The notes under the pieces were generated by a model. That model was not told the DNA's origin and ran no database searches. It saw only the letters and a program-made list of their open reading frames with translations. From NCBI GenBank assembly GCA_948474755.1, contig CAOLHI010001672.1:124001-188000 (forward strand): a stretch of DNA of 64,000 bases, read 5' to 3'. The stretch's first letter is position 1, and each line of letters begins with the position of its first letter. This document shows positions 50,239 through 62,200 of this stretch, in pieces. The translations under genes and the position numbers were made by a program. The stretch is from Ctenosaura bakeri (lineage: Eukaryota; Chordata; Lepidosauria; Squamata; Iguanidae).

Positions 50239-53200
50239 CTGAAAGAGAAAAAGAAGGAGGGGAGAGATGGAGAGAGAGACAGAAGTCAAGAACATCATCT
50301 TTCAGTAAGATGCATTAGGATTTGGTTGCCGAGACACAAAAAGATATATACATGACCCTCAGCATCAAAAAACTGGAAGCCCCAACTCATCTAAAGGGTC
50401 AAACCAAGAAAAATACAACAGTCATGGGACTATAACGTTTGCTGAGACATGCTACAGGGATAATTCTCTCAGCCATGCAGCCTGACAAAATATTTTTCAC
50501 TAATGTGATACTGTTATGTTACCTAAAGGGACATAGGCAAAAATGTTTGTTTCCTTCAAGCACTGATATCAACTTTGGGGAAGGAGAATCCACATATGGA
50601 GGGGAAAGTGGTACTGGGGAAAGGGTTTTTTCTTGATAGCTAGATCTATGTCCTATCTTTATTCCAAGGAACTCAAAGCAGTATACATTTCTCTCCTCTC
50701 TACTTTATTATCACAACAATATGAGACAGGCCAGGCAGAGTGATAAGAGGATGACTGGAACAAGATCACCCAGCAAATTTCATATCTGGATCTCAAGTTT
50801 TAGTCCAATATTCCAACCACTACATTTCAGTGGTTTTATTTATTTATTAATTGTGCAGGAGATCTTCACTTCCACATCATGCAGGCTATGAGGTTATAGC
50901 CCTTGCTAGTACCATCTTTACAGTGACATGCATAGTTAAGGTCACTGGAATCGGGATCTACTGTGGGAGCTACCGTAGAAGACTTCTGTAGAAGAGTCTC
51001 TTCCATGAATTCAGTGACAAAACGTTGGAATGATATAACAAGATGTGGTTTACAGTTCCAAAAACTGGCATCTCTTCCTCTTCTTCCAAGAAGCAATTGT
51101 GGAATAGATCTGTTTTCTATTCAGTCTCAGTTATAGTATCTCCCTCCTCTTGACGGTCTTCTCACTCATTGTCAATCCCCAGGCATCCTTCTCAACAGGG
51201 AAAGTACTACCCATCAACATGTAAAAATAGAGGTTCTGATTCTCCTAAGAAGAGCCTTTGATTATATTCTGTTCCACACACCTTTGCCATTCTCTCCTCC
51301 AACCCATCAATCTTGTCCTTTGGAACCCATTTTTAATTTTTCTCCAAGAGTGGCAAACCATCATATCTAACACTTGAGTTATCACTATCACATCAAAAGG
51401 CTACAATATATGTATGTGATTTTCTGTCAAAGCATGGAATCCAAGTTACACCATTGTATTCTGTTCTCCTCTATGAGGCTGCCACATTTCTTTAAAAAAG
51501 GCACCAATGGGACAGGTTCCAACACAACATTTCAATTCTGCCTTCTGATATTTCATAGTTGCCAAGCAGGATGGGAGTCTAAGGTACATTCTGGATCTCA
51601 GAGGCATCAACAAACTCGCTGAAGGGAAGAAATTCAGAATGGTCACAATTTCCACCTTCCTGCCTCTATTCAAGAAAGAGATTCATTCATGATCACTTGA
51701 TGTCTGTTTCTGCATCTCTGTCAGTCATATTATCATCTCCTGTGCTTCTGTCTAGCAGACAAAAACTATAAATTCACAGTCCTGCCCTCTGGACCGTTCA
51801 CTGCTCCAAGAGTTTCACCAAATCCATAGCTGTGGCAGATGTTCATTTATACACTCAGGACATGGTAGTGTACCTTTAAGTGGCTCACACAAACACCAGC
51901 ATCTAGGGGAGCCATCTGCAGGAAATCTTGTCTATAAAAATGTAGGAACTTTCTTGCTTTCTTGAACTGCCAAAACTCTTTCCCCTATAACATTCACGTG
52001 GAAGACATTCTCAAGTTCCTTACACATTTGGTGGAGAAAGCTCTGCAGCATTCATCTCTCAAGGTCTATTTGGCGGTGATTCTTGTGCAATGCCCATCCC
52101 CATCAGGCTCTTCTTGGTTTGTCCATCCTCAAATGGAGGCCTTCCTTAAGGGTCACATAAATCTTTATCTACCACTGCCACCTCTAGTGTCTCAAGGAAC
52201 CTGTACGCTGCCTTGACAGTCATTATGAACTAGCCATTTGAGCCTATAGTTACTTGTAATCTATGCCTCTTGATGCTCAAAACCATGTTTCTGATGGCAA
52301 TTACATCAGGCCAAGGGAATCTGCAAGTTTTTGCTGCATCCCATCTTTCCTGTTATTTCATAAAGCTAAGATCATGCTTTATCCAGATACCACTTTCTTC
52401 TCAAAGGTGGTATCACAGTTTCATTTGCATCAAGATGTCACACTTCCCATATTTTTTCAAAACTCTGCCATGCTTGGCACTCTTTAAATATTTGGATGGC
52501 TTTGTCCTTTTATATCGATAGAACCAAAGGACTTCTCTTGAATAACAGGCTTCCTATTTGTTATGGGAGGAGGTTAAAAGAATATACAATAAATATTCAA
52601 GTGGGTAGTAGTGACAATACAGTTGTGTTATGACCTCATCAGTAAATTTTTACCTCTTACAATCAAGAGCCAACCATTATTGCTGTGGTAGCTTCAATAG
52701 CTTTTCTTGTCAATGTGTACTCGTAGAACATTTATAAAGAGGCAACACGGACACAAACTTTGACTTTTGTTCAACACTATACACTAGAGCCACTGACAAC
52801 CACACCACCTCCAGGTCAGTCATATTGTGTGAGTCACAGAGACCATGAAGAAGAACAGCTTGTTTACCTGTAACTATGGTTTTTCAAATGGTTCCCTATG
52901 AATTCATACAACCCACCCACCTCTCTACTCTGGCTGTCTTTGCTCCATCTATGTTGTTAACTCCTGCGTGCTGCAGTGTACGGTAACTGAAGAAAACAGC
53001 AGGAACACCAATGCCTATACACTGGAGAAGGAGCTGGGTTACCAACAAAACCTGATTTGCTTAGCTTTGGAAGTTTACAACAGACTCTGCGGAGATGCAG
53101 AACAACCTATATGTATGAATTCACAAATGACCACTCAAAGGACCAAAGTTACAGCCTGGGCTTGGAATATGCTGTATATCTAAAGATAGTTTCAACTTAA

Positions 53201-56200
53201 ATCAAGGCTTAGCTGGAACTGCAGCAATGGAAATATCTTCTTAAACAGGATACCTATTGTAAGAAAACTTCAATTTTATCAACTAGTAAGCTCTAGCTGA
53301 TCAAACTCTGATGGTAAACCTTGCTCTTTCAAACCATCTCCTCTGTTGCCCTTTTGCTTGAACTATCTGAAACCTCTGGCTTTAAATTTCAGATTGCACT
53401 GTCCTCCCTGGATAAGACTGTCATTTTGTAGAACAAAATTCTTACTTGTTTGTGAGCTTCTGTAGTGCAAGCCTTTTTATATGGCCTAATTTCTTCAGAG
53501 CCAAAACCTGGGATCCACATATTCCATTGTCGCTCTGTAGCAAAGAACAGGGTGTGAAGGATAGCCGGGCAGAGGAGGAGAGAAACAGACATGGAATTAA
53601 ATATAAACAGAGAAATATTTCTAGATTCAGCTCTGTAGAAGTGAACCAAGAACCACCTCATGTGAGGTGTATGAGAAACAGAGCTTGTATTTAACGGCTG
53701 GTTTTCTTCTTCATTTTTGCATTAGGACAAGTCTCCTCACCAAATGGCTTAACAAACTAGGCTGAGATCAGAGTAACAAAAGCCATGCTCATACACAAGC
53801 ACAAGAAAAGTGATCTATGGTGCATTTTACCCATTAGCAGCAATTACATGAAGCTGTTTTTCTGTGGCTTCACCATACAACACAAAGCCAAGCACCATCT
53901 AATATATAAAAGTCAAAGTCTGTAAGTTTGTCTGTGTCAGACAGGTGAAGACCTCATATGATTGGCTGTATCAGGCGAGAAGACCTCATATGATTGGCTG
54001 CCTGTGAAGATTCTATGGAATCCTAGGATTGGCAGTTTAGGGAAGGGCCTTTAGAATTCTCAGCTGGAGAGCATTTGGGCCTGGCCGTTTGCTATGGAGA
54101 GGAGGCCTAGCAGCAAGGAGGAGGAGGAGACCAATGTATTCCCTCAGAAACCCAACCTCTGTATGCTAACAACTCTAAATACAAATTGGATTGGGGAAGG
54201 TGGGGAAAAGTTACAGGAACTAGAGAAGGCAGTTTTGGGAATTAGTGACACAGGATCTCAAATCTTTCTAACAGGTATTACCTACAAGAAAATAAAATCC
54301 CAGGCAACGCCAAGTAAATACGTTAGTTTGTTATAAGGCCAATTTTGCACATTTTTCCTACCTGATTGGTACTTAATCAGATCAGAGGAAGTAACTGAGT
54401 ATGAACTGATTACTACTTGTTAAAATATAACTGTAAGCAGTGGAATGAAACTGTAGAAGTGAACTGGTGCTCTCTTCCTATAACCTAAGAAAATATGGCT
54501 CTATATACAGCTACTAAGATATTGAACAGGATTACCTTACTACCTCAGCTATTTTTAGAAGCTCTTTTTTTTTTCTTCCTTTCCCAGTGGAGAAATAGGG
54601 ACTTAGTGAACACATTACAGAGTGACATGAGTGCATGCATGAATTGCTGGAGTCGGTAGCCACCACCACCACCTCTCTCTGTATATTTATATGTAGTGGC
54701 TTACAATAAGAATTATTTTCTTTACACTATAATACATCAGTAGCCCTCCAGATGTTGTTGGACAGCAACTCCCATAAATCCTTGACCATTAATTGTGCTG
54801 GTTAGGGTTAACGGGAGGCTGGATTGCCAAGCTGAATACAGGACAGGGCTCCTGTATCTTTAATAGTTAACAGATCCTGGAGCAAGAAGACGTAGTATAC
54901 TGCTGTTTAACACTATCTGGAGGGATGCCTCTGTTTATAATACACGGAGGAGGTCTGCAACGGCATGGAGAAAAAGTCTGGTACATGAACCCAGTACACT
55001 AAAGGCCAATCAGATGAGAACAGACACGGACAGTTAAGGTAGGAACTGTTCATCTTTCAAATGTTTTAGACTTTGGTGTCCACAATGCCTTTCTGTGCAG
55101 GACTGGACAGAAAGGAACTTTAGGCCAAAACACCTGGAGGGCCAAACATTAGTATCCCACCACCATAAATCTGCAGCAGCCCTCATGAACTGAACACAAT
55201 TTACACACTAGTTCTCACCAAGATGCAACTGGACATCTTTCACTTCCAAAGTGTTGGACTTGCGATGCCGTGCAAGCTGACAGGCAGCCGTCACCACACT
55301 TTCAATGAAGTCATCAGCAATCTGCAGCAGCATCTGTTAAGAACAGTGAAGCATCAACCACATTACTGATGCCTTTCAAGATCAAATACAATGGTGGGTG
55401 GTAATGGCAAATGGAATGATACTCTGTGTCAAAAGCTTGTCACTCTTCCAACCAGTGACCATCAAAGCTAAGGGGAATGTACATTCTCTGCAATTAATCC
55501 ATTTTTACCAATCACAAAAATCAAGACGTAAACTTGAACTAAATCATATACTATGACAAATGGATGCATTTTCATTTAAGAGCATTTGAACACCCCAAAA
55601 CACTGACAGACCAAGCTCAGGAACACTGTGTGATTTCCCACTAATAAAAAGATACCACTGATGCACTAATGTAGCCACTTTGTGTTCACCATGAAGAATA
55701 ATTCAGTGGCACTGGCACAGGAAAACCAAGGCGGTCTAATACTATGGGAATGAAGGGTCCAATGCTACCCAGGGTTATGCACTTGTGGAGCACATTTCAC
55801 AAAAGGCTTACCTCTTCTACATCTTCATCCAATTGTTCATTTGGATCCACCTCTCTGACAAGATCCTGCAGCTTCTTCTTTGTTAAGATCTGTGAGCAGC
55901 AAAAGTATGTTGTGAATAGAACATATATGAGCACAGTTGTACCAGTTATATTATTCTTCATTCCTTTTCCTATTCCTGCCCAACAAAAGAGCAATAGAAA
56001 ATATTACCTATCAGCCTTTAAAGTAAATAAGTTATTGAGTTCCCCACATGAGACATCTTTATGCCAACATTTCAAATGAAAAAGAAGGGAGAAATTGAAG
56101 TGGAGGAGAACAGGGATGCACCCGTTTATTGACACTTGAAGCCTAAATACCAGCCAATTCAGCAGACCTTGGAAAACTTGCTCTTTTGGACTGTGACTTT

Positions 56201-57410
56201 CAGGATCTCTCACTAGCATGGTCAACCTCTGAGTGCTGTGGTCATAAACTAAATCTTGAAAGCTCTGAAAGCAAGTAGTTGCCTGAGGAAGGCTTTAAGG
56301 TCTTACATTATCGTGCCTCTTCACAGGCCAACTGATGCTTGTGTAAGGTCTATGGGTAAGTGCTGTATAGATAAAACTAATGGTCCATGTCAGGAAAAGC
56401 CACAGATTTCCTTTAAAAGAGCTAAAAATATTAGGGACATTTTGGTGAATAGCAATTTCAAGGAAATGGCAAACTTCCTCTGAAAAAATCTTGCCAAGAA
56501 AACCCCATGACAGGATTGCCATAGTCAGAAACAACTTGAAGGCACGCAACAACAGATCCAGTGTTCTCTCCTCAATGGCACACCCAACAATTCAGCTGCA
56601 GCTGTAAGGCAGAAGGATCCAAAATGATAGAGAGTGAGCGTAAGAAAGAAAAAATGTGTTAAGATAGAGACAGCAGCAAGGAAGGAAGAGCAAAAGCGAT
56701 AGAGAAGACAGAGAGAAAAAGCAGCATGAGCAGAGTGCAAATAGACAGCATATGAGAAGGATCGAGGAGAGGGGAGAAAGAAGGAGGCTTTCCCTCTCAC
56801 CTCAAGCCTGAGCCCAGCTTTTGGGCACATGCCTTGTTTGAATCAAACATACTTCCTGAATAGGCAGTTCCTGTACTCTGGAGTTGGTGGACAATCTTGA
56901 GAAGCAGGAGGCACTCTGTGGTTCTTTGTCCCTTGGTGGACAATCTGGCCACCAAGGGACAAAGAACCACAGAGTGCCTCCTGCTTCTCACTTAAATTAA
57001 ATCCAACAATTAAAATAGAAATTTTAATGTCAATTACATTGACATTAAAATTAATTAAATGGAAAGGGTTTTGTTTGTAATAATAAGCTCTGTTCTGAAA
57101 TGAATGTATGGACATGATTTGGTTTACAGTGCAAAATACAAGCGAAAAAGTTTTCACAGTAAGTCTCGGCACACTCAAAAAGAGCTCATCGATGTTGTTT
57201 TTCAACCTTCATGGGTTTTCCAAGGATATGACACAAAATTACCTGGTTGCCCTCAGGACTGAGGCGTCCCCCACTGCTTGGGGTTCCTGGCATTTTTGCC
57301 ACTGCAGTATTGTTTGCCATGGAACTGTGTGGTGGAGTACTGGGAGGTTCTGGTTTGATAGAAGAGAAGTTGGACAAATTGATCAAGGTAGATGGACCAA
57401 ACTGGTTCAT
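50203..57410 (-). CDS. TAF12: TAF12, TFIID subunit 12 (complete, five coding exons)
   Basis: The CDS joins 57,410-57,243, 55,889-55,812, 55,333-55,219, 53,534-53,446 and 50,238-50,203 on the minus strand: 161 codons, the usual vertebrate length. The protein is recognised directly (start [17 protein letters not shown], end [11 protein letters not shown]). TAF12 is a nuclear subunit of the general transcription factor TFIID and of SAGA. Its H2B-like histone fold (about residues 57-131) pairs with TAF4. The first exon encodes the flexible Ser/Pro-rich N-terminus. The ATG was chosen because its context matches the known protein; the exon stays open in frame upstream of it, which is taken as 5' UTR. 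All five exons have AG/GT borders and matching phases. It lies upstream of the MROH-like gene in the same orientation. Confidence 0.97.
50645..50830 (-). repeat. SINE-like fragment
   Basis: CCTATCTTTATTCCAAGGAA followed by AAGATCACCCAGCAAATTTC and CCAACCACTACATTTCAGTG looks like a reversed old tRNA SINE/MIR-type repeat. Confidence 0.45.
51300..53160 (+). mobile_element. DIRS element fossil (RT, recombinase and right end)
   Basis: Plus-strand remnants, in the same order as the intact copy: GYNICM-FSVKAW (near 51,400), [12 protein letters not shown] and [15 protein letters not shown] (near 51,590-51,660), TAPRVSPNP (near 51,800), then the recombinase ([19 protein letters not shown] near 52,010; [20 protein letters not shown] near 52,400). 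The ICR and right end follow (GAAGAACAGCTTGTTTACCT near 52,850; CAAATGACCACTCAAAGGAC near 53,125). Stops and deletions are frequent and CpG is gone, so it is old. It lies in the last TAF12 intron, antisense. Confidence 0.85.
53446..53534 (-). CDS. TAF12: TAF12 exon, end of histone fold
   Basis: This 89-nt exon encodes (E)[19 protein letters not shown] to TEAHKQ. The acceptor is ttgctacag and the donor GTAAGAATT. A decayed DIRS copy lies about 290 bp further along the intron. Confidence 0.96.
53898..54327 (+). mobile_element. Probable non-autonomous Helitron
   Basis: It begins TCTAATATATAAAAGTC and ends GGCAACGCCAAGTAAATACG-TTAGT. Both closely resemble Helitron termini (5' TC; 3' CTAGT-like end after a short GC hairpin, here decayed). 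The flanking bases are A on the left and T on the right, as expected for insertion between A and T with no duplication. It encodes no RepHel. It contains a fragment of the palindromic MITE (53,998-54,085) and a 20-bp tandem duplication (AGACCTCATATGATTGGCTG). Confidence 0.65.
53998..54085. repeat. Fragment of the palindromic MITE inside the Helitron
   Basis: ATTCTATGGAATCCTAGGAT and GGGCCTTTAGAATTCTCAGC match the central part of the MITE copies at 25.3 and 28.2 kb. Confidence 0.6.
55219..55333 (-). CDS. TAF12: TAF12 exon, histone-fold alpha-2 region
   Basis: This 115-nt exon encodes the core of the histone fold, [20 protein letters not shown] through KDVQLHL, plus one base of the next Glu codon. 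The acceptor is cttaacag and the donor GTGAGAACT. Confidence 0.96.
55812..55889 (-). CDS. TAF12: TAF12 exon, histone-fold alpha-1 region
   Basis: This 78-nt, phase-0 exon encodes 26 residues starting [20 protein letters not shown] and ending DEDVEE. The acceptor is tgctcacag and the donor GTAAGCC. The first residue is Ile, as far as I recall Val in mammals. Confidence 0.96.
56440..56552 (+). repeat. tRNA-derived SINE, 3' part
   Basis: GGCAAACTTCCTCTGAAAAA, AAGAAAACCCCATGACAGGA and CTTGAAGGCACGCAACAAC match the 3' body of the SINE family. Confidence 0.7.
56898..56990. repeat. Perfect 42-bp inverted repeat in a TAF12 intron
   Basis: The arms 56,898-56,939 and 56,949-56,990 are exact complements with a 9-nt spacer (ACAATCTGG). 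The motif GGTGGACAATCT occurs both just before the left arm and at the loop. Confidence 0.95.
57020..57052. repeat. 14-bp perfect hairpin in a TAF12 intron
   Basis: AATTTTAATGTCAA and TTGACATTAAAATT are separated by TTACA, 30 bp from the larger hairpin. Confidence 0.85.
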
Positions 57411-57494
57411 AATCTGCTGAGCTTTAGCCTTCAGATCATAGAGCTTGTCAAGATCTTGCTTCTTTTTTGGATTATGTGGGCCCAAACCAATCAG
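57243..57494 (-). CDS. TAF12: TAF12 exon with start codon
   Basis: The exon runs from acceptor cttccag (57,494) to donor GTAATTTTG. The coding part starts at ATG 57,410 and covers 56 codons ending SPEGNQ. The 84 nt before the ATG are probably 5' UTR, since an upstream non-coding exon must exist. Confidence 0.93.
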
Positions 57495-57949
57495 CTGGAA
57501 GAAGAAACAAACCCTCAGTGTTGGCACTATGAGGAACAGGTTAAAAGACAAGAGGTTTTTTTAAATTTTAACTTACTTATCCTACTTATTTCTTTAAACT
57601 TACTTATTCTAGAATGCAGCAGGTTTGGCTCAAAATACTGAAAGCCTGTAGGTGAATCTTTGAATGTACATTTGGAGAAACACCTCTTTTGAACAGCTGG
57701 GGAACTGAACGTTGGCACTTACTGTGAAGATTCCTTTTCTGCAGTAGTCGGGAGAACATCCTTGATCACGTTTTGCTTCTCTCACACTCCAGAAGGCAGA
57801 TATTCCTATCAGTCTTCCTCCTTTACCCTAAGTAGGAGAGCTAGCCCATCCCCACAGTGAAAGAAAAGCAAGGTCCAGCAACCTAGTGCAAAAACTATCT
57901 GTATCAAAAAACCAAGGGATAATGAGCCTCTTAAGAAATTACACCTGAA

Positions 57950-59040
57950 TCCAAAATCACACCATCATCTTGGGTGGGTAAGGATACTCTCCCATTACTA
58001 CAGAAAAATGAACTTTTGTGGTATCAATGTTCCATGTTCCTGCAATGGTGGGAAGGCATACTTGACCAGGATCTAACCAAGTGGTCTCCAAGGGAGGGAA
58101 GAAACATAAGAAATGTCTCCTTTTTCTATTGTAACATGACAGTTTGAAGAACATGCCTACCATAGGCTATTTCTGCAGAAGCAAACCTGCCAATTTTATT
58201 ATATCTAACAAAGGAAGAAGCAGATGTCCACATGGCAGTATGAAAATGTCCAACAACAGAACCACTGTATGAAGCCACCTGATGCAGACATACTATCCAT
58301 CGAATGAGCCTTAATCCCCTCAGGTACCACCTCTGAATTAGATTTTTATTCAACCTCAATGCATTGCCTCAACCACCTAGAAAATGTTGCTGACATCACC
58401 CATTTCCTCAGAGAGATAAACAAATAATCTGATTCATGAAACAGATTTGTCTTGTCTAAATAAAATTCCAACATTCTATACACATCCAGCCTATGTCACT
58501 CCTTCTCCTACTTCAGATCAGGGCATACGGAAAGCAAAATAACTTCCTGTGAGCAAGTCACTTTTGGAATAAAAGAAGGATCCAAACAAAGAACCACTGA
58601 ATCTTTGTAGAATACATACAACTGTGGCCTCTTCCAACTCTATTATTCTGTGACTCTTTGAATTCAGATTTTTCTCTTCCCTCCGCATAAGAAGTACACT
58701 CTCCACCGTAAGGGAGTGTGACCGTGTCCCTCTTTGTCTGTTTATGAGGGTTTTAGCAGATAATGGTGTCTGTCTGGACAAAAACATATCTGTCATGAGT
58801 CCATGGTAGGAACCTCAAAAATGCGAGATGCATGGTTCAGTGTTCCAGTCAAGAGCTACTATGTTCTAACTCTGTCTGGGACCACAGACCTGAGTCAGTT
58901 GGCTCCCACAGTGGGCCCAACCCCTTCACATATATTGTCACTGCCACATTCCTAGCGTCCCAAATAGGTTTGTCCACTGATAGAATAGTCAACAAGAAGT
59001 GGAGAGATGGAAGCTTCAGTGGCTTCTGAGGCAGGGAAAT
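57950..59040 (-). mobile_element. DIRS-type element fossil (RNase H to recombinase)
   Basis: Read on the minus strand from 59,040: SGLWSQTELEHSS, then LINRQRGTRSHSLTVESVLL (near 58,760, the RNase H DN...NRQGGT region). The recombinase follows: RMLEFYLDKTNLFHESDYLF near 58,450, PEGIKAHS (HxxR box, Arg lost) near 58,320, and FVRYNKIGRFASAEIAYGRH near 58,190 with the tyrosine motif. The sequence differs from the intact DIRS copy (FASAE..YGR instead of [11 protein letters not shown]), so it is probably another DIRS lineage. Many stops; dead. Confidence 0.7.
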
Positions 59041-59044
59041 CACA

Positions 59045-59235
59045 AAATCCCAGAGTTGGAAGGGACCACAAGGGCCATCTAATCCAATTACCTGCCATGC
59101 ACAAACATACAACTAAAGCACTTCCCAAAAACGCCCATCCAAGCTCTGCTTAGACCTTCAAAGAAGGTACGTCTACCACCCTTTGAGCAATCTATTCCAT
59201 TGCTGAACACCTATTACAATAAAAAAAATCCTTTT
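59045..59235 (-). mobile_element. CR1 LINE 3' end fragment
   Basis: CCCAGAGTTGGAAGGGACCA and ACCTGCCATGCACAAACATA are the reversed CR1 3' end. It abuts the L1 3' end. Confidence 0.8.
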
Positions 59236-59239
59236 TTAA

Positions 59240-62200
59240 AAAAAAATACTTACTGAAAATTTGTAAATTTACTTTAAAAAAGAAAAAACACATTAAAAAC
59301 ATACACATTTTACAAAAACACAGACATGTACCAAAACATACATATACAAACATACATATCTACATATACATCATGATAATTTCATGTTATTTCATATTGT
59401 TTTGTATTTTTTCACGTTTACAGAATTTCACCTGTAACATCACATCTAACATTAAGACATAAAATACTACACATTTGATTATACTTCCTAAGACTTTTAC
59501 TTGTTGGGGTGATTATTGACATTCCCTTTATCTCCTGTTATCCACATGTTTCCATATCTTCCTTTCCAATTAACATAAATTTTGATCAAATATATTCAGA
59601 TTATTCATTTCAAAATATTATGATCATACCAAGCATAGTTAACCAAGTCATTACAAACATCCAAAATAATCTACATGAGTGTTTATATTTCAAGACCAGT
59701 TATGGCAATTTTACCCCATCTGGATTCCCTAAGGGGGGTTATAATCTTCCATTCCTGCTTAAATTGTTTGTTGGATTTGTTATCACATAATAATGTTAAC
59801 CTATCCATTTCTGCCAAGTCATATAATTTAATTAGCTAGTCCTCCATCAATGGTATTTGTGAATTTTTCCATTTTTTTGCGAATACTATTCTTGCTGCAT
59901 ATATCATATAATATATAATTCTGTAGTATTTCTTTGTTAACCCGGGATCTAAACTATTTAATATATTCAACAAGTAGACCTGTGGATGCATTTGAAATTC
60001 AGATTTTAATATTTTCTTAATATTTTTGTGAATTTGCATCCAAAATCTCTTTGCTTCTTTGCACTTCCACCAAACGTCGAAGAAAGAACCTAGTTCATGG
60101 CATCTCCAACATTTAGAATCCTTTTTATTTTTAGACAGTTTTGCTAAATGAGTTGGAGTAAAATACCACTGATAATACATTTTGAAAAAGATTTCTTTTA
60201 GATCAAAACTCCTCGTAAATTTGATTTTTCTCCCATGCCTTTTCCCACTGTTTCAGTTCTATTGTATGGCCTATTTCTTGTGCCCACTTTATCATAATAT
60301 CTTTTACCGTTTGTTGCTCCATCTCTCTACAAAGAAGTAATTTATAAATTTTGCTTAATTGATGTTCCTCTCCTGATTTTATTATTTTATATCTTCAGAT
60401 AATATACCTCTTATCTTTTTATCAATCTTAAATTTCTCTGCCAATTGTCTGTGTAACAGCCAATGGGTTGTGTATCCTTGTGTTATTAATTCTTCCCTCA
60501 TCTTCAAATAAGTATTGTTATTTTCTGCTTTAAGAATTTCTTTATATGTTACCCATTCATTTGTATTTAGCTTTTCCAGCCTGTAAAACGCTTCGTGTGG
60601 GGAAGCCCAGAGAGGGATGGAGCGGTAGAGTTTATCTGTCCATTTTAGCCAAACTTGAAATAGGGGTTTTCTAATATAGTGATCTTGAAACTCCTTATCT
60701 ACCTTACTTTTTTCGTACCAAAGGTACACATGCCAACTATAATATATATTGAAACCCTCTAAATTCAGTAATTTTTCATCTGTTAACTTTATCCATTCCA
60801 TTAACCATGTTAAACATGCTACTTTATAATAAAGTTTAATATCTGGTAACCCCATCCCCCCTTTTTCTTTTTTCTTCTTTAAATACTTCCACTTGATTCT
60901 AGGTTTTTCCCTACTCCAAATGAATTTGGAAAGTTCTTGATTTCATTTTTTTAAAAGGTATTTCATTAGCTATTATCAGTAAATTCTGGAATAAAAATAT
61001 TAGTCTAGGTAACACATTCATTTTGATTGCTGAATTCTGCCTAACATTGATAATTTTAGTTTGTTCCATTTTTTCAAATCCTTACTTATTTCTCCCCATG
61101 TCTCTTTATAATTGTTATAATATAGTTCTGAATTGTTTTTTAAATATATATACTCAGATATTTCACCTTGTTGGCTAGCTGAAATCCTGTGCTCTCAATT
61201 AATTTCAATTCTTGCTTTTTCATCATATTTTTCATCAATATCAAAGATTTTTCCTTATTTACCTTGTATCCTGCTATATTTCCAAATTGATAAAGAAGTT
61301 CTATTAGTTTTTCAACACTGTTTAATGGATCTTCTAAGATTATTACTACATCATCGGCATATGCCTTTAATTTGTAGTTCTGTTTTTTAACACATGTACC
61401 CTTTACCCTATTATCAGATCTAATTTTATTATTTAGTATTTCTAAACATATAATAAATAGTGAGGGCAATAACTGGCATCCCTGTCTAGTACCCGTTTGG
61501 ATTTTTAATTGTTTTGTTCTTTCGCCATTTATTATAATACTTGCTTTTTGATCTTTGTAAATTGCTTTTATTCAAGTATTAAAAGTCTCCCCCAAGTTCA
61601 TCATTTCTATTACTTCAAGCATATAACTCCAATTCACATTATCGAAGGCCGTTTCGGCATCTAAAAATATCAAGGCTACTTCTTTTTCACTATGCTTTTG
61701 ATAATACTCGATAATGTCTAATATAGTCCTTATATTATTTTTAAGGTATCTTTTGGGGAGGAATTCATTTTGATCTTCACGTATCCAATTTGTTAAGATC
61801 TTTTTAAGGCGTTCTGCCAGTATTGCTGTGAAAATTTTATAATCTATATTTAAAAGTGAAATAGGTCTATAATTCTATTTATCTAGTGGGTCTTTCCCTT
61901 CCTTAGGTAATAAAGTTATATTAGATTCTTTTCAGGTATTGGGAGTTTCTTGCTGGTTTATTGAATTTATTGTACATTGCAATGGGTCTACCAAGATGTC
62001 CTGTAATAATTTATAATATAATGCAGTAAATCCATCTGGACCTGGAACCTTGTCTGATTTCAATCTCTTTGCTGTATCTATGATATCCATCTTTGTGATC
62101 AGCTTATTTAAGTTCTCTTTCTGTTGTTCCGTTATCTGAGTGATACCTATCTGATCCAAATATTTTCTAATTTTAATCTTTTGTTCTTTATTTGTGTTAT

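Noticed and set aside
57500..57950. U11 snRNA or a 5' non-coding exon of TAF12
   Set aside because: The U11 gene lies near TAF12 in mammals as far as I recall, but no sequence like it was found from here to the L1. No 5' exon could be justified.
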